Assembly (NCBI RefSeq): GCF_030159095.1
Contig: NZ_BRXS01000003.1
Coordinates: forward strand, 558,001-622,000
DNA: 64,000 bases
Direction: 5' to 3'
Source: Roseisolibacter agri
GTDB taxonomy: Bacteria; Gemmatimonadota; Gemmatimonadetes; Gemmatimonadales; Gemmatimonadaceae
Shown: piece after piece, positions 17,023 through 25,032 of the stretch
How the letters are laid out: each line of letters opens with the position of its first letter
How positions within the stretch are numbered: the stretch's first letter is position 1
The notes under the pieces: generated by a model
What the model was told of the DNA's origin: nothing
The model's input: only the letters and a program-made list of their open reading frames with translations
Database searches by the model: none
Program-made: the position numbers and the translations under genes

Positions 17023-17529
17023 TCAGTTCTCGAGGATCTTCGCGCCCTTCAGTACCAGGTCGCTCGCGGCCTTCACCGTGATCTTCCCGCTGCCGTCGAG
17101 CGTGACATCCTTGCCCTTCAGCGTGATCGAGCCGTCGTTCTTCAGGGTGGTCGTCGAGGCGCCGGATGCCAGCGTGAGGGACTCGCCGCTCGTGAGCGCG
17201 AACGACTTCCCCGTCTGCAGCGTGAGCGCCGCGCCGACGTTCCACACGGCCCGCATGCCGACGGTCAGCGTGTGGACCGCGCCGACGGTCGTCGACTGCA
17301 TGCCCCCCACCGTGGTGACGAAGCTGCCGCCCACCTCGATGTTGAGGCTGCCCGGGACGACGAGCGTGACGCCGGCGAGCGAGATCGTGAGCACCTGATC
17401 GAGCGCCGCCATCCGCGCTTCCAGCGCCTCGATGCGCTGCAGCAGGCCCGCGAGGTTCGACGGGGCGCCGAGGGCGGCGTTCGGGTTCGCCGGGAAGGTG
17501 CCCGTGACGTGCGACGACGGCTTGGACAT
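17023..17529 (-). CDS. VgrG/gp5-like beta-helical spike domain, stand-alone
   Basis: A 168-residue protein whose second half (about residues 55-168) is a run of short repeats typical of the VgrG C-terminal beta-helix. Near the end are GSITLKGKDVTLDGSG and LVLKGAKILEN. A heptad-like helix at about residues 25-47 (LLQRIEALEARMAALDQVL) could trimerise it. VgrG and phage gp5 normally carry this needle behind large N-terminal domains, which are absent here. No secretion-system structural genes lie in the window. It may be a small spike for a contractile system encoded elsewhere. The next gene upstream on the same strand encodes a Cys-rich acidic protein. Confidence 0.6.
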   Translation of the reverse strand: MSKPSSHVTGTFPANPNAALGAPSNLAGLLQRIEALEARMAALDQVLTISLAGVTLVVPGSLNIEVGGSFVTTVGGMQSTTVGAVHTLTVGMRAVWNVGAALTLQTGKSFALTSGESLTLASGASTTTLKNDGSITLKGKDVTLDGSGKITVKAASDLVLKGAKILEN

Positions 17530-17679
17530 GGGCGTTTCGTGCGCGGGTGGTCCGACCGGTGGTCCGGCGGCGATCGGGCGCGGGTGCGTCGACACCCGGC
17601 CCTCCGACGCATGCGAGCGCCGAATATTCGTGCGACCCGTCGCCCACGCCATACGCCCGCGCACGGCGCGCGGTGCCCG

Positions 17680-18066
17680 TCAGGCGACCTCGGGCGCCGC
17701 GAAGTCGAACGCCACCACCGCCGTCGCGCCCTCGTCGTCCTCGTCGTCGCCGTCCGCCGGCTGCGAGAGCTCGAGGATCAGCGCCGACGCGGGGAGCAGC
17801 TCCAGCACCTTGGTCAGGAACTCGTCCCAGCTGTCGGTCTGCTCGACGAGGTCGATGATGCGCTGCTGCCGCTTCGCGTCCTCGCCCGCGTACGCGTCCG
17901 GCTCGGCCAGCGCCAGCTCGCCCTCCCAGTCGATGAAGAACCGGACGTGCTCGCACGTCTGCTCGGCCGGTCCGTCCTCCGCGGTGTAGACCGCCGACGC
18001 GCAGGCGGGACAGTAGAGGTCGGGAACGCCCTCTTCGACTTCGATCTGGACGCGGGACGCGGGCAT
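17680..18066 (-). CDS. Acidic protein with putative zinc-binding N-terminus
   Basis: A 128-residue protein. C19, C22, C38 and H40 (LYCPACAS, then EQTCEH) could bind one zinc ion. The middle has an amphipathic DLVEQTDSWDEFLTKVLELL helix, and the C-terminal third is very acidic. There is no signal peptide. I do not recognise the family. It is 150 nt upstream of the VgrG-like gene in the same direction, so a chaperone, adaptor or immunity role is imaginable but unsupported. Confidence 0.6.
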   Translation of the reverse strand: MPASRVQIEVEEGVPDLYCPACASAVYTAEDGPAEQTCEHVRFFIDWEGELALAEPDAYAGEDAKRQQRIIDLVEQTDSWDEFLTKVLELLPASALILELSQPADGDDEDDEGATAVVAFDFAAPEVA

Positions 18067-18181
18067 GGAACGCGTGGCTGGAGATGGTGGGACGGACCTT
18101 CCTCGATTCCGCGCGTCACGTCCGCACGGCGCGGGCCGCGCGTTCGTGCCGCGCCCGCCCCACCACAACGGCGGGCTCCTC

Positions 18182-18724
18182 TCAGCCGTTGACGGCGACC
18201 AGCGTCATGTACGCGACGTACGCCTGCACCACCGCGTCCATGCGCGCCTTCAGCGCCGCCTGCGAGGCGGGCGCCAGCTCGGCGATCGGATCGCCGGCCA
18301 GGCGCCGCTTCATCTCGGGGCTCGCGGCGGACATGTCCATCTCCTGCGGGCCGTCGATCCTCCCCTGGAAGTCGAGCGTCGAGAGCACGCGGTGCAGCGT
18401 CGCGCGCACCTGGCGGTAGCGCGCGAGGGGGATCCCCGCGGCCTGCGCGCCGCCGGCGATCGTCGCGTCCTCCCACTCCGCCTGCGCGGCGGCGCTCCGC
18501 TCGGCCGGCGTCCTCGCGTTGCGGCCACGCTCGCGCGCGGCGCGCACCAGTTCGGCCTCGCGCGCGATGCCGCGCTCGTAGGCCGCGACGTCGGCGGCGG
18601 TGAAGGCGAACGGCGCGGCGGCGGTGACGACGGTGACGACGGTGACGACGGTCGCGGGCGTGGCAGCGAAGGTGGCGGCCGGCGCGAGCGTCGCGGCGGC
18701 GAGGGCGAGGACGAGGCGGATCAT
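18182..18724 (-). CDS. Exported helical protein of unknown function
   Basis: A 180-residue protein starting MIRLVLALAAATLAPAATFA, a signal peptide. A threonine/valine stretch (TVVTVVTVVT) is encoded by tandem GGTGACGAC units at about 18623-18655. The mature part is predicted helical and charged, with AYERGIAREAELVRAARERG and LAPASQAALKARMDAVVQAY. No catalytic motif is visible. It should be periplasmic. It faces the small lipoprotein gene at 18965 divergently. Confidence 0.6.
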   Translation of the reverse strand: MIRLVLALAAATLAPAATFAATPATVVTVVTVVTAAAPFAFTAADVAAYERGIAREAELVRAARERGRNARTPAERSAAAQAEWEDATIAGGAQAAGIPLARYRQVRATLHRVLSTLDFQGRIDGPQEMDMSAASPEMKRRLAGDPIAELAPASQAALKARMDAVVQAYVAYMTLVAVNG

Positions 18725-18964
18725 GAGCGGGACTCCGTTCCGTGAGTGGCAGCAGCGGGACGGAGGGAAGCTCGGGCGCGCGCGAGGTCGTCAGTAGGGG
18801 AGTTCGACCCATCCTCCTGCGCCACGTGCACGCGTGAGGTTGCTCGCGTCGGGGCGCCATGCGTGCTAGCGTGCGATCGCCTCGCCGACGCGGCCATCGC
18901 GACCGCCGCCGTCGCGGTCCCCGGACGCCATGGCGCGTCCGCGGAATCCCTGCCGGAGGCTCGC

Positions 18965-19372
18965 ATGCAGCGCTCCGCACACACCGCCGCGCTCACGGCG
19001 GTCACGCTCGCCGCCTGTGGCGGCTCCGAGCCCACGCGCACGATCGACACGCCGCCCATCGACACGACGACCCTCGTCGGGACGTGGATCGGAACCCTCG
19101 ACGGCGGCAGCGCCGCGAACAGCTACGGCTCGTCCGGCATCACGATCGTGCTCAGGGCCGACTCCACGCTGACCGCGAAGGCGACCAACCCGCTCTACTG
19201 CGATCTGAGCGACACCCGGTGGCGGGTGACCGGCACGCAGTTCACCGCCAACGGCCGCGATTGCGACGGCGTCGTCGTCACGTTCGCCGCGCCCGTCGGG
19301 ACGGTGCGCCTGACGGGCACGTGGACCGCGAGCAGCGGCCGCGCGGGCACGTTCACGATCGCGAAGCAGTGA
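18965..19372 (+). CDS. Small lipoprotein, lipocalin-like fold possible
   Basis: A 135-residue lipoprotein: the N-terminus MQRSAHTAALTAVTLAAC ends in a lipobox Cys. The mature part has beta-strand alternation with LVGTWIGTLDGG, ITIVLRADSTLTAKA and VRLTGTWTASSGRAG, the pattern of small lipocalin-like or META-type envelope proteins. Two cysteines (YCDLSDTRW and GRDCDGV) could form a disulfide. The gene stands alone between divergent and convergent neighbours. No ligand can be inferred. Confidence 0.65.
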   Translation: MQRSAHTAALTAVTLAACGGSEPTRTIDTPPIDTTTLVGTWIGTLDGGSAANSYGSSGITIVLRADSTLTAKATNPLYCDLSDTRWRVTGTQFTANGRDCDGVVVTFAAPVGTVRLTGTWTASSGRAGTFTIAKQ

Positions 19373-19388
19373 GAGCCGGGCGCGCGCG

Positions 19389-20306
19389 TCAGGCCACCTC
19401 GCGCCCCGCGCCCGCCTCCCACACCGCGTACCACTCCTCGGCCGTCAGCGGCACGGCGAGCGCCGCCACCGCCTCGCGCACGGCCTCGATGCGCCGCGAG
19501 CCGGTGATGGGTACGGGCTTCGACGGGTGGCGCAGGATCCACGCGAACGCGATGGTCGCCGCCGACACGCCGTACGTGCGGCCGAGCGATTCGAGCGTCG
19601 CGCGCACGCGCACCGCGCGCGCGTCGTCGCCGGTGAGCAGCCGTCCGCCCGCCAGCGGCGACCAGACCATCGGGCGGATGCCGAGGGCGAGGCACTGGTC
19701 GAGCGTGCCGTCGTGCAGCGGATCGAGGTGCAGCGGCGACAGCTCGACCTGGTTGGTGACGACGGGGTGCCGCCCGTGCAAGAGCGCGAGCTGCGACGGC
19801 GCGTGGTTCGACACGCCGACGTGGTGCACGGTGCCCGACTCGCGCAGCGCGCGGAACGTCTCCGCCAGCGCGTCGGGGTCCATGAGCGGGTCGGGGCGGT
19901 GGAGCAGCAGCAGGTCGATGCGGTCGGTGCGCAGCGCGCGCAGCGACCGCTCCACCGATGCCAGCACGTGCGCGGGCGACGTGTCGTACGACTTGCGCGC
20001 GTGCGCCGGCCGGTGCGGCGACACGAGGCGGATGCCGCACTTGGTGACGAGCTGGATGCGGTCGCGCAGCCCGGGCGCGGCCGCCAGCGCCTCGCCGAAC
20101 AGCGACTCCACCTGGTAGTCGCCGTAGATGTCGGCATGGTCGAAGCTCGTGACGCCGAGCGCGACGCACGCCTCGATCCAGCGCACGCGCGCGGCGACGT
20201 CCAGCTGCCACGCCGCCATGCGCCACATCCCCGCGACGATGGCCGACAGCGTGGGGCCGTCGGCGCCGAGCGGGACGTGCGGGGCGTGTGGAACGGCCGT
20301 CGTCAT
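19389..20306 (-). CDS. Aldo/keto reductase
   Basis: A 305-residue NADPH-dependent aldo/keto reductase of the YdhF-like branch. The catalytic tetrad is visible: D56 and Y61 in DHADIYGDY, K89 in VTKCGI and H136 in LLLHRPDP. VGVSNHAPSQL and the C-terminal VPITGSRRIEAVREAV (cofactor-phosphate binding) complete the fold. It should reduce aldehydes or ketones in the cytoplasm. It follows the zinc-ribbon/ribonuclease gene by 7 nt on the same strand, so they may be co-transcribed, although a functional link is not obvious. Confidence 0.9.
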   Translation of the reverse strand: MTTAVPHAPHVPLGADGPTLSAIVAGMWRMAAWQLDVAARVRWIEACVALGVTSFDHADIYGDYQVESLFGEALAAAPGLRDRIQLVTKCGIRLVSPHRPAHARKSYDTSPAHVLASVERSLRALRTDRIDLLLLHRPDPLMDPDALAETFRALRESGTVHHVGVSNHAPSQLALLHGRHPVVTNQVELSPLHLDPLHDGTLDQCLALGIRPMVWSPLAGGRLLTGDDARAVRVRATLESLGRTYGVSAATIAFAWILRHPSKPVPITGSRRIEAVREAVAALAVPLTAEEWYAVWEAGAGREVA

Positions 20307-20313
20307 CGCGTGC

Positions 20314-21231
20314 TCACGGCTGGTCGTAGTAGATCGACGCGTCCCACTCCGGCTCCGTCCAGCCGTAGCGCTTCTCGGGCGCGAGGTACTGGTGCCACTC
20401 CATCGTCACGGGGCTGTAGCGGAAGAAGGTGCGGTAGTGGTCGGGCGTGTAGAAGATCTCGCCCGTCTCCGCGATGATGATCCGCTCCAGGTTCACCTGC
20501 CCGCCGTCCGCCACGAGGTAGTTGCCGAGCGTGTTGCGGATGTGCTGGGGCGCGGGAGCGCCGGCGAGGGTGCGCCAGTCGAACTGCATCGCCGCCGGCA
20601 CGGGCGTGAGCCAGCCGTACTCGTAGTACTTCGCCTTGACGAGGTCGAACGGGTTGTCGCGCGTGGGCAGCTCGCGCGAGTTGTTGTAGTACTGCGTGTT
20701 GAAGTGCCCGTGCGCGGGGTTCACGGCGCCCGACGCGATGAGGCGCAGCTCGCGCTCCAGCGTCTTGTTCGGCACCGTGGGCAGGTAGTACATGGGGCCC
20801 GTCTTGGGGAACGGGCGGCCGAGGCGCACGGGGGGCAGGCGCGGGTTGCGCACGGTGTTGGCGAGCACGCGCACGCCCAGCGGGACGGGCGACGCCGGCG
20901 GGCCCGGAAGCGGCCTGGCCTGCCGCACGACCTTCTTCAGCTTCACGCCCTGCAGGAGCTCCGGCGTGATCGCGCCGCCGCCGGGGACGGGCGGCTTCAT
21001 CGCGGGCATCGGCGGGAGCGCGGGCGCCTTGGGGATGGCGGGCGGGGTCGCGACGGGCGGGGTCGCGACGGGCGGCGTCGGCGGCACGACCTCCTCCGGC
21101 GAGTCGTCGAGCTTCCCGAGCGCGCGCTCGACCTTCGTGCTGCCGCAGTTGGGGCACGGCACGACGGACTTCGCCCTGAACGGGACGCGGCAGGCGGTGC
21201 AGACGTAGAGCTTGTTGCGCGGGCGCGGCAT
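20314..21231 (-). CDS. Zinc-ribbon / polyproline-WH2-like / RNase Sa-like protein
   Basis: A 305-residue multidomain protein. C11, C14, C26 and C29 form a zinc ribbon (YVCTACR, then CPNCGS). Residues 49-84 are a proline-rich tract. Residues 87-101 read AITPELLQGVKLKKV, which fits the WH2 actin-binding consensus in spacing (hydrophobic, three residues, hydrophobic, then G..LKKV). The C-terminal part (about 180-271) resembles microbial guanyl-specific ribonucleases such as RNase Sa: NNSRELPT, YYEYGWLTP with E204, ERIII with R250, and YTPDHYRTF with H265, matching the Glu/Arg/His triad. No signal peptide and no barstar-like inhibitor gene adjoin it. The domain calls are my own alignment by eye: ribonuclease fairly sure, WH2 uncertain. 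Confidence 0.65.
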   Translation of the reverse strand: MPRPRNKLYVCTACRVPFRAKSVVPCPNCGSTKVERALGKLDDSPEEVVPPTPPVATPPVATPPAIPKAPALPPMPAMKPPVPGGGAITPELLQGVKLKKVVRQARPLPGPPASPVPLGVRVLANTVRNPRLPPVRLGRPFPKTGPMYYLPTVPNKTLERELRLIASGAVNPAHGHFNTQYYNNSRELPTRDNPFDLVKAKYYEYGWLTPVPAAMQFDWRTLAGAPAPQHIRNTLGNYLVADGGQVNLERIIIAETGEIFYTPDHYRTFFRYSPVTMEWHQYLAPEKRYGWTEPEWDASIYYDQP

Positions 21232-21322
21232 CGGGGTCGGTCAGGGGCGGGAGATCTGGGCGAGCATGACGCGCGCGCAATCTCGGGTCGGGACGTCGTG
21301 CGCGCCACGGGTCGCACGGCAG

Positions 21323-21478
21323 GCTGCTGAACTGCTTCAGACAGGATTACAGGATTTGCAGGATTTACAGGAATGCTCCGCGTGGTGCGACGCGCCGTGC
21401 CGCCCCGAGGAGCCATGAATCCTGTGAATCCTGGAAATCCTGAAATCCTGTCCAATGCTCTTCGGGCCCTCGCGCGCC
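21323..21478. repeat. Intergenic hairpin repeat, family A variant
   Basis: Left arm 21331-21379 and right arm 21408 onward. CAGGATTT-type words repeat every 8-9 nt, and the complementary AATCCTG words occur in the right arm. Its right outer arm is shared with the left outer arm of the adjoining family C element, so the two overlap by a few bases. Confidence 0.75.
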
Positions 21479-21645
21479 GGACCCGAACGGCAGTTGCAAG
21501 GATAAGATCGGACAAGATCTGATAACGGCGAATGGCTCCGCATCGGTGCGAGATCCCTCGCCGCCGCACGGAGCCATCCGTCGTTATCAGACCTTATCCG
21601 AACTTCATCCTTGCAATGCCGTTCGCCGTTCGGGTCCGGCGCACC
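21473..21645. repeat. Intergenic hairpin repeat, family C
   Basis: Left arm 21473-21540 and right arm 21569-21642. The outer arms are CGCCGGACCCGAACGGC and its complement, with TTGCAAGGAT and ATCCTTGCAA just inside. The inner stem contains GGCTCCG and CGGAGCC. It ends 9 nt from the acylase stop codon. Together with the preceding element it fills the 422 bp without genes. Confidence 0.8.
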
Positions 21646-21653
21646 GACGCAGG

Positions 21654-23888
21654 CTACCGCTCGCCCGGCCGGTAGCTCCGCACCTTCTGCCGCTCCACGT
21701 CCTCGCGGTAGTACGGCACGTCCTTGAACTCCCCGCGCGCGTAGCGCTCCGCCTGGTTCACGAAGTACGGCGACGCCGGATCGCCGCTCACGCCGCCGGC
21801 GAGGATGCTCTTCGCCCGCACGCGCGGCCCGAACTCGACCGCCGCCACGAAGCTGTTCCCGCGGTTCCCGTAGATGCGCTTCGTCGTGCGCGGGCCCGTC
21901 TGCCCGTACGCCGCCAGCGAGCCCCACGTCGCCGACCCGAACGGCACCGGGAGGCTCGGCTTCGCGTCGTCGTTGGGCTGCACGATGTCGCCGGTGAGGC
22001 GCTGGTAGCGGTTGATCTCGCCCCACGGCGTGCGCCACGTGCCGAAGTCGCGCGTCAGCCGCGCCACCGCACGCCCCAGCGCCTCCACCCGCTCGTGCGG
22101 CGCGACGCCCGTCGCCAGGTACTCGAACACCGACACGCCGCGCGCGCGCGCCGCCGGGGCGCTGCGCGCCATCAGCTCCTCGCCCCAGTAGTGCGCGAGC
22201 GACGTCGGCACCGACGCCAGGCCGAAGCGGCGGTCCCAGTCGCGCAGCGCCGCCACCGGCTCCGCCAGCTGCGTCCGCAGCGTGTCGGTCGCCGGCAGCG
22301 CCTCCCAGTCGCGCACCAGCAGCGGCACGTACGTGTCGAACGCCGGCAGCCAGGAGTCGTACGCCGCCGCGATCAGCCCGTCGAGCGTGAACCCCGTCTT
22401 CCCCTCCAGCACACGGAGCGCGTGCGGCCCGCGCCACTGGAAGCCGCTGGCGTTCATGTAGCGCGCGAACCTGGTCGAGTCGGGGCTCGCGGCCGTCGTC
22501 ACGGCGGCCCGCCACGGCCAGTCGTTGCTGTTGTAGAGGAGGCCCGACGCCGGGTTCCTGAGCGCGATCAGGTCGGAGACGGCGTGCAGCCCCTTCCAGT
22601 CCGTGCGCGGATCGCTGCCGTCCACCGGCTTCGTGAAGTCGATCGTCGTGTCGCGCTTCGGCACGAAGTTGCCGTGCCAGTAGGCGACGTTGCCGTCGGC
22701 GTCGGCGTACATCGTGTTGTTCGACGAGTTGGTGCGCAGCTCCATCACCTGCGCGAACTGCGCGTACGTGCGCGCCTTCGTCCGCAGGTACGACTGCTGC
22801 AGCGCCTTGACCTCCTCCTGCATCAGCCGCACGGCCACCCACTTCCCGTCGGCCGCGCGCACCACCGGGCCGTGGTGGCTGAAGTACGCCGTCACCACGC
22901 GCTGCCCCATCCCGCCCGACGGCAGCCGGTACGGCAGCGTGATCGCCTTCGCGCGCAGCGCGCGCTCGCCGTTGCCGTATCGGTAGAAGTGCTGCCCGTT
23001 CCGCTCCGTCACCGTCTCCAGGTACTCGTCGATCACGTCGCCGCCGCCCGACGTGTGCATCCATCCCAGGCGGTCGTTGAAGCCCTGGTAGACGAAGAAC
23101 TGGCCCCACGTCACGGCGCCGTACGCGTTCAGCCCCGCCTCGCTGACGACGTGCACCTCGGGGCGGAAGTAGAACGACGTGTGCGGGTTGATGAGCAGCA
23201 GCGCGTGCCCGCTCGCGCTGTTCTTCGGCGCGATCGCGATGCCGTTCGAGCCGCCGGGCTCGGGGTTCGCGGGCGCCTCCTTCGTCACGCGCGGGCCGCG
23301 CGCGGGCGCGTTCCCGGCGGGCCGCGGGCCGTAGAACGCCGCCAGGTCGTCCAGGTCCACGCTCTCGATGTCGCCGCCGATGCTCCCCTCGCTGAACGTC
23401 AGCGCCATCCACGGCTCGAAGCGCGTCAGGAGGCGCGGCTTCACCTCGGGGTGCGTCGCGAGGTAGTAGTTGAGCCCATCGGCCCACGCGTTCATCAGCG
23501 CCTTCAGCCACGCGGGGCTGGCCGCGTACTTGGCGCGCATGTCCGCCGGGTCGATGAACAGCTTCATCCGCAGGTCGCGCCAGATCTCGCGCTCCCCCTC
23601 CACCTCGGCCAGCCGCCCCATCGCGTTGATGAAGTTCGTCTCGACGCGGTTGAAGTCGTCCTCCGCCTGCGCGTACACGAGGCCGAAGACGGCGTCCGCG
23701 TCGGACTTCCCGTAGACGTGCGCCACGCCCGAGCTGTCGCGGACGATGGTCACACGCTGCGCGATCGCGCGCTGACGGGCGAGGGCGGCGGACGCCGTGC
23801 CCTGCGCGCCGAGCGGCGCGGCGCTCGGCGCGAGGAGCGCGGCGGTGAGGGCACTGACGGCGAGGGCGGGGAGCAGCGGGTGTCGCAT
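21654..23888 (-). CDS. Penicillin acylase-family amidohydrolase (Ntn hydrolase)
   Basis: A 744-residue exported acylase of the penicillin G acylase/AHL-acylase/PvdQ superfamily. The signal peptide is residues 1-28 (cleaved near APLGAQ). The enzyme is expected to self-cleave before the N-terminal nucleophile Ser214 in PGGSNGIAIAPKNS, giving alpha and beta chains. The beta chain includes the LLLINPHTSF, NDRLGWMHT and TWRTPWGEINRYQR segments typical of the family. It acts in the periplasm on an amide-linked acyl substrate that cannot be specified. Repeat elements flank both ends. Confidence 0.88.
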   Translation of the reverse strand: MRHPLLPALAVSALTAALLAPSAAPLGAQGTASAALARQRAIAQRVTIVRDSSGVAHVYGKSDADAVFGLVYAQAEDDFNRVETNFINAMGRLAEVEGEREIWRDLRMKLFIDPADMRAKYAASPAWLKALMNAWADGLNYYLATHPEVKPRLLTRFEPWMALTFSEGSIGGDIESVDLDDLAAFYGPRPAGNAPARGPRVTKEAPANPEPGGSNGIAIAPKNSASGHALLLINPHTSFYFRPEVHVVSEAGLNAYGAVTWGQFFVYQGFNDRLGWMHTSGGGDVIDEYLETVTERNGQHFYRYGNGERALRAKAITLPYRLPSGGMGQRVVTAYFSHHGPVVRAADGKWVAVRLMQEEVKALQQSYLRTKARTYAQFAQVMELRTNSSNNTMYADADGNVAYWHGNFVPKRDTTIDFTKPVDGSDPRTDWKGLHAVSDLIALRNPASGLLYNSNDWPWRAAVTTAASPDSTRFARYMNASGFQWRGPHALRVLEGKTGFTLDGLIAAAYDSWLPAFDTYVPLLVRDWEALPATDTLRTQLAEPVAALRDWDRRFGLASVPTSLAHYWGEELMARSAPAARARGVSVFEYLATGVAPHERVEALGRAVARLTRDFGTWRTPWGEINRYQRLTGDIVQPNDDAKPSLPVPFGSATWGSLAAYGQTGPRTTKRIYGNRGNSFVAAVEFGPRVRAKSILAGGVSGDPASPYFVNQAERYARGEFKDVPYYREDVERQKVRSYRPGER

Positions 23889-23998
23889 GGGCACGGGCGG
23901 TCCGGAGCTGGGTGAGCGGGGCATCGCAGCCCGGAAGCTACCCTGCGCGCAGCGTCCGTCCACGCTCCGCCCTGCTGCGCGTGCAGGTCTGGTCCGTC

Positions 23999-24161
23999 GC
24001 GCCGGACCCCTGTTGCCTTTGGGAGGGATACGGATGCTCCGGATGTGAACGGATGCTCCGGATCGTCCCGCGTGGCGGCGACGTCCCATGCGCTTCACGG
24101 AGCGATCCGAATGATCCGCTCCGATCCGGAGCATCCGCATCCTCCCCAAGAGGCAAACGGC
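23999..24161. repeat. Intergenic hairpin repeat, family B
   Basis: Outer left arm CGCCGGACCC begins at 23999. The stem pairs TTGCCTTTGGGAGGGATAC-side sequence with the CATCCTCCCCAAGAGGCAA side. GGAT words are phased in the left arm, and the apex is GTGGCGGCGACGTCCCATGC. It lies between divergent genes (acylase and a DUF1080-like gene) within a 379-bp gap, so a purely terminator role does not fit this copy. Confidence 0.8.
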
Positions 24162-24267
24162 GGCGGCCCGCGCGTCGCCCAGCGCCCGGCGTCGCCGGTG
24201 CGTAGAGCGGGCGGCGGGGCGCCGAGGAGCGCGCCGCCCGACTCGCCGCACCCGCCGCTCCACCTGC

Positions 24268-25032
24268 ATGCGCCTCCCCGTCCTCCCGCTCCGTCGGGCT
24301 GCCCTCGCCGCGGCCGTCCTCGCGCCGGCCGCGGCGCACGCCCAGGCCGCACGCCCCGCAGCGCGCCCCGTGGCGGCCGCGCCGGTCGTCCGCGTGGACC
24401 TCGCGCGCGACCGCGTCGGCCGCGAGCCCACGAGCTTCGTGCCGATGGTCGGCAACTGGGTCGTCACGACCGACGCCGGCCGCAAGGTCGTGATGGTCGA
24501 CGGGCGCGCGTGGAAGCGCGGGCAGCCCGCCGGCGGCCTCGCCGACAAGGCGCGCGCGATCTACGGCGCGCGGCACGAGGACTTCATCGACAACGTCAAG
24601 GCGTTCGCGTACTTCCCGATCGCCGTCGCGCGCGACGTCCCCGACTTCCGCAACGGCGACGTCTCGCTGCGCTTCAAGATGATCGCCGGGACGCTCGACC
24701 GGTGCGCGGGCATCCTGTTCGACGTGAAGCCCGACGGCGACTACCTCGCCGTGCGCTTCAACGGCACCGAGGACAACGTCGTGCTCTGGACCTTCACCGA
24801 CGGCACGCGGAGCTTCGTGAAGCGCGGCGCGCAGAACTTCCCGCTGGAGCTGGGGACGTGGCACGAGCTGCGCGCGAGCGTCCACGGCACCGACTTCAAG
24901 GCGTACCTCGACGGGCAGCTGGTGCTCGAGCACACGCTGAAGGCGCCCGTCTCGGGGAAGGTCGGCCTCTGGTCGAAGACGGACAGCATGTCCGAGTTCG
25001 CCGACTTCACCGTCACCCCGACGGCCCAGTGA
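24268..25032 (+). CDS. Exported concanavalin-like (DUF1080-type) protein
   Basis: A 254-residue protein with signal peptide MRLPVLPLRRAALAAAVLAP cleaved near AHAQA. The mature part is a jelly-roll of the DUF1080/LamG kind: VSLRFKMIAGTLDRCAGILF, YLAVRFNGTEDNVVLWTF, TWHELRASVHGTDFKAYLDG and GKVGLWSKTDSMSEFADF. Such domains bind or hydrolyse sugars in the periplasm; no catalytic site can be assigned. Its stop overlaps the GTG of the DUF6624-like gene (GTGA), so the pair is translationally coupled. Confidence 0.8.
   Translation: MRLPVLPLRRAALAAAVLAPAAAHAQAARPAARPVAAAPVVRVDLARDRVGREPTSFVPMVGNWVVTTDAGRKVVMVDGRAWKRGQPAGGLADKARAIYGARHEDFIDNVKAFAYFPIAVARDVPDFRNGDVSLRFKMIAGTLDRCAGILFDVKPDGDYLAVRFNGTEDNVVLWTFTDGTRSFVKRGAQNFPLELGTWHELRASVHGTDFKAYLDGQLVLEHTLKAPVSGKVGLWSKTDSMSEFADFTVTPTAQ

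Noticed and set aside
17023-18066. Type VI secretion or phage tail locus
   Set aside because: Only a single spike-like gene is present. No sheath, tube, baseplate or ATPase genes occur in the window, so a locus call is not justified.
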